From positions 26,400-90,399 of the forward strand of contig NZ_CACRYJ010000024.1 in assembly GCF_902703175.1 (NCBI RefSeq): a stretch of DNA of 64,000 nucleotides, given 5' to 3'. The notes below the pieces were generated by a model that was given only the letters and a program-made list of their open reading frames with translations, made no database searches and was not told where the DNA came from. Position 1 is the stretch's first letter. Every line of letters starts with the position of its first letter. Of the stretch, positions 61,068 to 64,000 are shown piece by piece. The position numbers and the translations under genes were made by a program. This stretch comes from Occultella aeris (GTDB lineage Bacteria > Actinomycetota > Actinomycetes > Actinomycetales > Beutenbergiaceae).

Positions 61068-62381
61068 ATGACAACGCATCTGAGTCGACGTGCCCTGCTC
61101 GGGTTGGGCGTGGTTTCCATCGGTGGCGTGGGGGTGGCCGGCTGCAGCCGCTTCGGGGGGAGCAGCGCCGGTGGGGCGAGCTCGGCCGGCGAAGCACTCA
61201 ACGTCGTATGGAAAGGGGACGCCACCCGCGCCGAGCAGATGCGAGCCGCGGTGGCGCTGTTCGCCGAACAGCATCCAGACCTGGACATCTCCACCGAGTA
61301 CCAGTCGGGCTCGGAGTACCTGCAGAAGCTCGCGGTCCGGTTCGCCTCGAGCAGCCCACCGGACGTCATGCGCATGGAGCGGGAGTCGCTGCGCGAGTAC
61401 GCCGACCGCGGCGTGCTGCTCGACGTCAACGAGCACTCCGACCTGCTGAACACCGACGCGCTTCCGGAGTCCCTGCTGAACTCGGGCCTGGTCGGCGGCA
61501 AGCTCTACGGCGTGGCCGGCGGCGTCACGTCGACGTCCATCGTGATCGACCGGGCTGCGTTCACCGAGTTCGGCGTGGAACCGCCGGACCTGACCGCCTG
61601 GAACTGGGAGGACTACGGCCGGGTCTGCGCGCAGCTGAGCGAGGCCAGCGGCGGCGCCGTGTACGGCGGCGACCTGCCCATCGGCGCGCTCCAGACGTTC
61701 GGGACCTGGCTGCGTCAGCAGGGCCTGGACCTTTGGACCGAGGACGGCGAGGTCGGTTTCACCGAGCAGGACGTGCTGCCGTGGTACGAGCTCTGGGTCG
61801 AGTTCGAAGCCATGGGGGCGGTCCCGGCCGGTGGGGCGATCGACACGCTCGGTGCGGCAGCCGACCAGTCCGCCATCGCTCAGGGGCTCACCGCCTCCGC
61901 GATGATCCCCTCGAACTCGTTCGCCTCCTTCAACACGGCCGCCGGCGGCGACCTGGAGATGGGCTACTTTCCCGGCGAGAGCACCAGCACTGCCCGCGGT
62001 ATGCAACTGATCCCTGCCCTGTTCTGGTCGATCAGTGCCGCCAGCGCGGTCCCCGAGGACGCCGTGGCCCTGATCGACTTCCTGACCAATGACGTCGCCG
62101 CCAACGAGGCCATGGCCGGTACCAACGGGATCCCACCGAACCAGGACGTGGTGACCGCACTGGCCCAGGACCTCAGCGCCGACGAGCAGGTCGCGTACGA
62201 GCACATCCTGAGCCTGGGCGAACTGGATCTGGTCGACCCGATCCCGGCCCCGATCGGCGCCCAGGACTTCTCCGACCAGCTCACCACGATCGCCGACGAG
62301 GTGCGGTTCGCCCGGATGACGCCCGCGGAGGCGGCGAGTGCCGTGGTCGCCGCGGCGCAGGAGTCATGGGGCGACGTGTGA
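61068..62381 (+). CDS. CUT1 sugar ABC transporter substrate-binding lipoprotein (Tat-type signal)
   Basis: Family-1 solute-binding protein, 437 residues. The N-terminus has a twin-arginine motif (LSRRALLGLG), hydrophobic core and lipobox VAGC. Mature segments are typical: ALFAEQHPDLDISTEYQ, DVMRMERESLREYADRG and FWSISAASAVPEDAVALIDFL. ATG 61068 suits the GGAG at 61058 better than ATG 61065. First gene of a binding protein-permease-permease operon controlled from the repeated sites upstream; substrate unknown, probably the sugar fed to the isomerase/FGGY kinase pair (inference). Confidence 0.93.
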   Translation: MTTHLSRRALLGLGVVSIGGVGVAGCSRFGGSSAGGASSAGEALNVVWKGDATRAEQMRAAVALFAEQHPDLDISTEYQSGSEYLQKLAVRFASSSPPDVMRMERESLREYADRGVLLDVNEHSDLLNTDALPESLLNSGLVGGKLYGVAGGVTSTSIVIDRAAFTEFGVEPPDLTAWNWEDYGRVCAQLSEASGGAVYGGDLPIGALQTFGTWLRQQGLDLWTEDGEVGFTEQDVLPWYELWVEFEAMGAVPAGGAIDTLGAAADQSAIAQGLTASAMIPSNSFASFNTAAGGDLEMGYFPGESTSTARGMQLIPALFWSISAASAVPEDAVALIDFLTNDVAANEAMAGTNGIPPNQDVVTALAQDLSADEQVAYEHILSLGELDLVDPIPAPIGAQDFSDQLTTIADEVRFARMTPAEAASAVVAAAQESWGDV

Positions 62382-63322
62382 CGACGTCCACGCTCGAGCG
62401 GACGAGCCGCCGGCCGCAGGACCCGCAGGGACCGCCAGCCGGCCTGCGGCGCCGCACCCGTCAGGACTGGTCCGGCTACGTCTTCCTGCTGCCCTGGTTC
62501 GGCGGGATGCTGTTCACCGTCATCCCGTTCCTGTGGTCGCTGTACCTGGCGTTCACCGACTACAACCTGCTGAACCCGCCGGAGTTCTCCGGGCTGGCCA
62601 ACATCGAGCGGATGATCGCGGACACCACCCTGCACCACTCGCTCGTGGTGACCTTCACCTACACGTTCGTCTCGGTGCCGCTCTCCCTGGCGGCGGCGCT
62701 GGCCGTCGCGGTTCTGCTCAACAAGGGCATGGGCGGGCTGCGGATCTACCGTTCCGTGTTCTACCTGCCCTCACTGATCGGCAGCTCGGTCGCGGTCGTG
62801 ATGCTGTGGCGCGCGATCTTCGGCGCCAACGGCATCGTCAACGACATCCTGGAACGCTTCGGTGTCCAGACCCAGTCGTGGATCGGCAGCCCCGACACCG
62901 CGCTCGGGGTCCTCATCTCCCTGAACGTGTGGACGTTCGGGGCTCCGATGGTCATCTTCCTGGCCGCGCTGCGACAGGTGCCTGCCGCCTACTACGAGGC
63001 GGCGGCCCTGGACGGCGCCTCCCGGTGGCGCCAGTTCCGCTCCGTGACGATGCCGATGATCAGCCCGGTGATCTTCTTCAACCTGGTGCTCGCGATCATC
63101 GGGTCGATGCAGACGTTCACCCAGGGCTACGTGGTCAGCAACGGCACCGGCGGGCCGTCGGACTCCACCCTGTTCTACAACCTCTACCTGTACCAGCAGG
63201 GGTTCGGGAACTTCGACATGGGCTACGCCTCCGCGATGGCCTGGCTGCTCCTGGTGATCATCGCCGCGTTCACCGCCATCAACTTCCTCGCGCAGAAGTA
63301 CTGGGTGCACTATGAGAGCTGA
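62366..63322 (+). CDS. CUT1 sugar ABC transporter permease (MalF-like)
   Basis: 318 residues, six spans, beginning with an Arg-rich cytoplasmic tail and GYVFLLPWFGGMLFTVIPFLWSLYLAF. The ATPase-contact loop is EAAALDGASRWRQFRSVTMP. The start is uncertain: ATG 62366 overlaps the binding-protein gene by 16 bases with AGGAG very close (2 bases), while GTG 62378 gives the 4-base GTGA overlap common in this window. No ATPase gene in sight. Confidence 0.92.
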   Translation: MGRRVTTSTLERTSRRPQDPQGPPAGLRRRTRQDWSGYVFLLPWFGGMLFTVIPFLWSLYLAFTDYNLLNPPEFSGLANIERMIADTTLHHSLVVTFTYTFVSVPLSLAAALAVAVLLNKGMGGLRIYRSVFYLPSLIGSSVAVVMLWRAIFGANGIVNDILERFGVQTQSWIGSPDTALGVLISLNVWTFGAPMVIFLAALRQVPAAYYEAAALDGASRWRQFRSVTMPMISPVIFFNLVLAIIGSMQTFTQGYVVSNGTGGPSDSTLFYNLYLYQQGFGNFDMGYASAMAWLLLVIIAAFTAINFLAQKYWVHYES

Positions 63323-64000
63323 CGAACGCTCGGCGCCGGCGCGGACAAACTCGTCCTCCAGGCGCGTGTTCCTGCGACACGTCGTCGCGTGCGTCCTCGG
63401 CATCGTGCTGCTCTACCCGCTGCTGTGGATGCTCTCCAGTTCGGTCAAGCCCGACCGACTGATCTTCTCCGACACCGGCCTGTGGCCGAGCGAGTTCGAC
63501 TTCAGCCACTACGTCGACGGCTGGGTGGCACTGGACTTCCCGTTCGGCCTCTACATGATGAACTCGCTCATCATCGTGGTGCTGAGCATCGTCGGGAACG
63601 TCCTTTCGTGCGGCATGGCAGCGTTCGCGTTCTCCCGGCTCCGGTTCCCCGGACGGCGGGCACTCTTCGCCGTGATGCTCGGCACCCTGATGCTGCCCGC
63701 GCACGTGCTGCTGGTGCCCCAGTACGTCATCTTCTCCAATCTGGGCTGGCTGAACACCTACCTACCCCTCGTGGTGCCCGCCTTCCTGGCCAGCAACGCC
63801 TTCTTCATCTTCCTGATGGTGCAGTTCATGCGCGCCCTGCCCAAGGAACTCGACGACGCGGCGAGGATCGACGGCTGCGGGAGCTACCGCACCTTCCTGT
63901 ACGTGGTCTCACCCCTGTGTGTCCCCGCTTTCGCCACGACGGCGATCTTCACGTTCATCTGGACCTGGAACGACTTCTTCTCACCGCTGCTCTACCTCAC
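63312..64000 (+). CDS. CUT1 sugar ABC transporter permease (MalG-like), cut by window end
   Basis: Open to the end of the window: 229 codons read. It begins MRADERSAPARTNSSSRRVFLRH, then the first span VVACVLGIVLLYPLLWMLSSSVK. Later it shows FSRLRFPGRRALFAVMLGTLMLPAHVLLVPQY, LVMVQFM-type helices and the contact loop DDAARIDGCGSYRTFLYVVSP, ending in FIWTWNDFFSPLLYL. The ATG overlaps the preceding stop by 11 bases. About 50-60 C-terminal residues are outside the window. Confidence 0.92.
   Translation, partial: MRADERSAPARTNSSSRRVFLRHVVACVLGIVLLYPLLWMLSSSVKPDRLIFSDTGLWPSEFDFSHYVDGWVALDFPFGLYMMNSLIIVVLSIVGNVLSCGMAAFAFSRLRFPGRRALFAVMLGTLMLPAHVLLVPQYVIFSNLGWLNTYLPLVVPAFLASNAFFIFLMVQFMRALPKELDDAARIDGCGSYRTFLYVVSPLCVPAFATTAIFTFIWTWNDFFSPLLYL

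Noticed and set aside
1..64000. CRISPR arrays, tRNA/rRNA genes, IS elements, prophage genes
   Set aside because: I looked for repeat-spacer patterns, tRNA-like cloverleaf regions and transposase or integrase motifs and saw none; the only array is the in-gene repeat at 21026.

Overview
The window is about 70% G+C with G/C-ended codons. It has many GTG starts, chains of genes joined by 4-base ATGA/GTGA overlaps, TANNNT-type -10 boxes and lipoprotein (partly Tat-type) solute-binding proteins. This points to an actinobacterium, plausibly a soil or plant-associated member of the Micrococcales (inference only; there is no rRNA or other marker gene). I see about 48 intact or window-edge protein genes, one doubtful leader ORF and two broken genes. 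There is no tRNA, rRNA, CRISPR, IS element or phage gene. Almost everything serves uptake and breakdown of plant cell-wall pectin, and the enzyme set looks like that needed for rhamnogalacturonan II (RG-II) and apiose-containing pectin.

Layout. 1-4.2 kb: a PdxA-like dehydrogenase, then on the minus strand a DapA/NanA-family lyase and a peptide-type solute-binding protein. 4.3-8.1 kb: a GntR/FCD regulator, an alpha/beta hydrolase and a GH127 enzyme in one overlapping operon. 8.2-16.3 kb: a Dpp/Opp-type ABC transporter (two permeases, two ATPases) with a sialidase-like beta-propeller and a 698-residue protein of unknown family. 16.2-24.6 kb: GH28 polygalacturonase (minus), pectinesterase, then a RuBisCO-like protein, a DUF1537 acid-sugar kinase, a second GH127 and an Asp/Glu-racemase-fold protein. 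24.6-27.0 kb: an unrelated patch (broken MFS transporter, FMN reductase, TetR, broken RNase D-like exonuclease). 27.0-37.0 kb (minus): CUT1 sugar ABC transporter, aldo/keto reductase, GH2 and GH78. 37.2-40.9 kb (minus): an LplABC-type transporter. 41.1-48.3 kb: GH95, class III CoA-transferase, a solute-binding-protein fold without a signal peptide, MaoC hydratase, COG3618 lactonase/amidohydrolase and Gfo/Idh/MocA oxidoreductase in one overlapping operon. 48.3-56.1 kb: LacI regulator, an unknown six-hairpin glycosidase, a five-bladed-propeller glycosidase, GH42 and a GH140 (DUF4038) apiosidase. 56.2-61 kb (minus): FGGY kinase, xylose-isomerase-like protein, SorC regulator and a DeoR-HTH/LacI-type regulator. 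61-64 kb: another CUT1 transporter, its last permease cut by the window end.

How it fits together (inference). Surface or secreted enzymes would trim pectin, four ABC systems would import the fragments, and the cytoplasmic GH140, GH127, GH95, GH78, GH2 and GH42 enzymes would release rare sugars. Apiose could enter through the isomerase/FGGY-kinase pair, or after oxidation through the DUF1537 kinase and RuBisCO-like protein, as in the described D-apionate routes. The RuBisCO-like/kinase/GH127/racemase-fold operon and the CoA-transferase operon do not match any complete pathway I know and are the best candidates for new chemistry, for example breakdown of aceric acid or another C-branched acid sugar.

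Regulation visible in the DNA. A LacI-type operator with a central CG recurs at four or five promoters. A pair of 10-bp-phased repeats plus an inverted copy lies in front of the DeoR-type regulator. A perfect TetR-type dyad separates the FMN reductase and TetR genes. Strong hairpins mark several operon ends and one intra-operon boundary.
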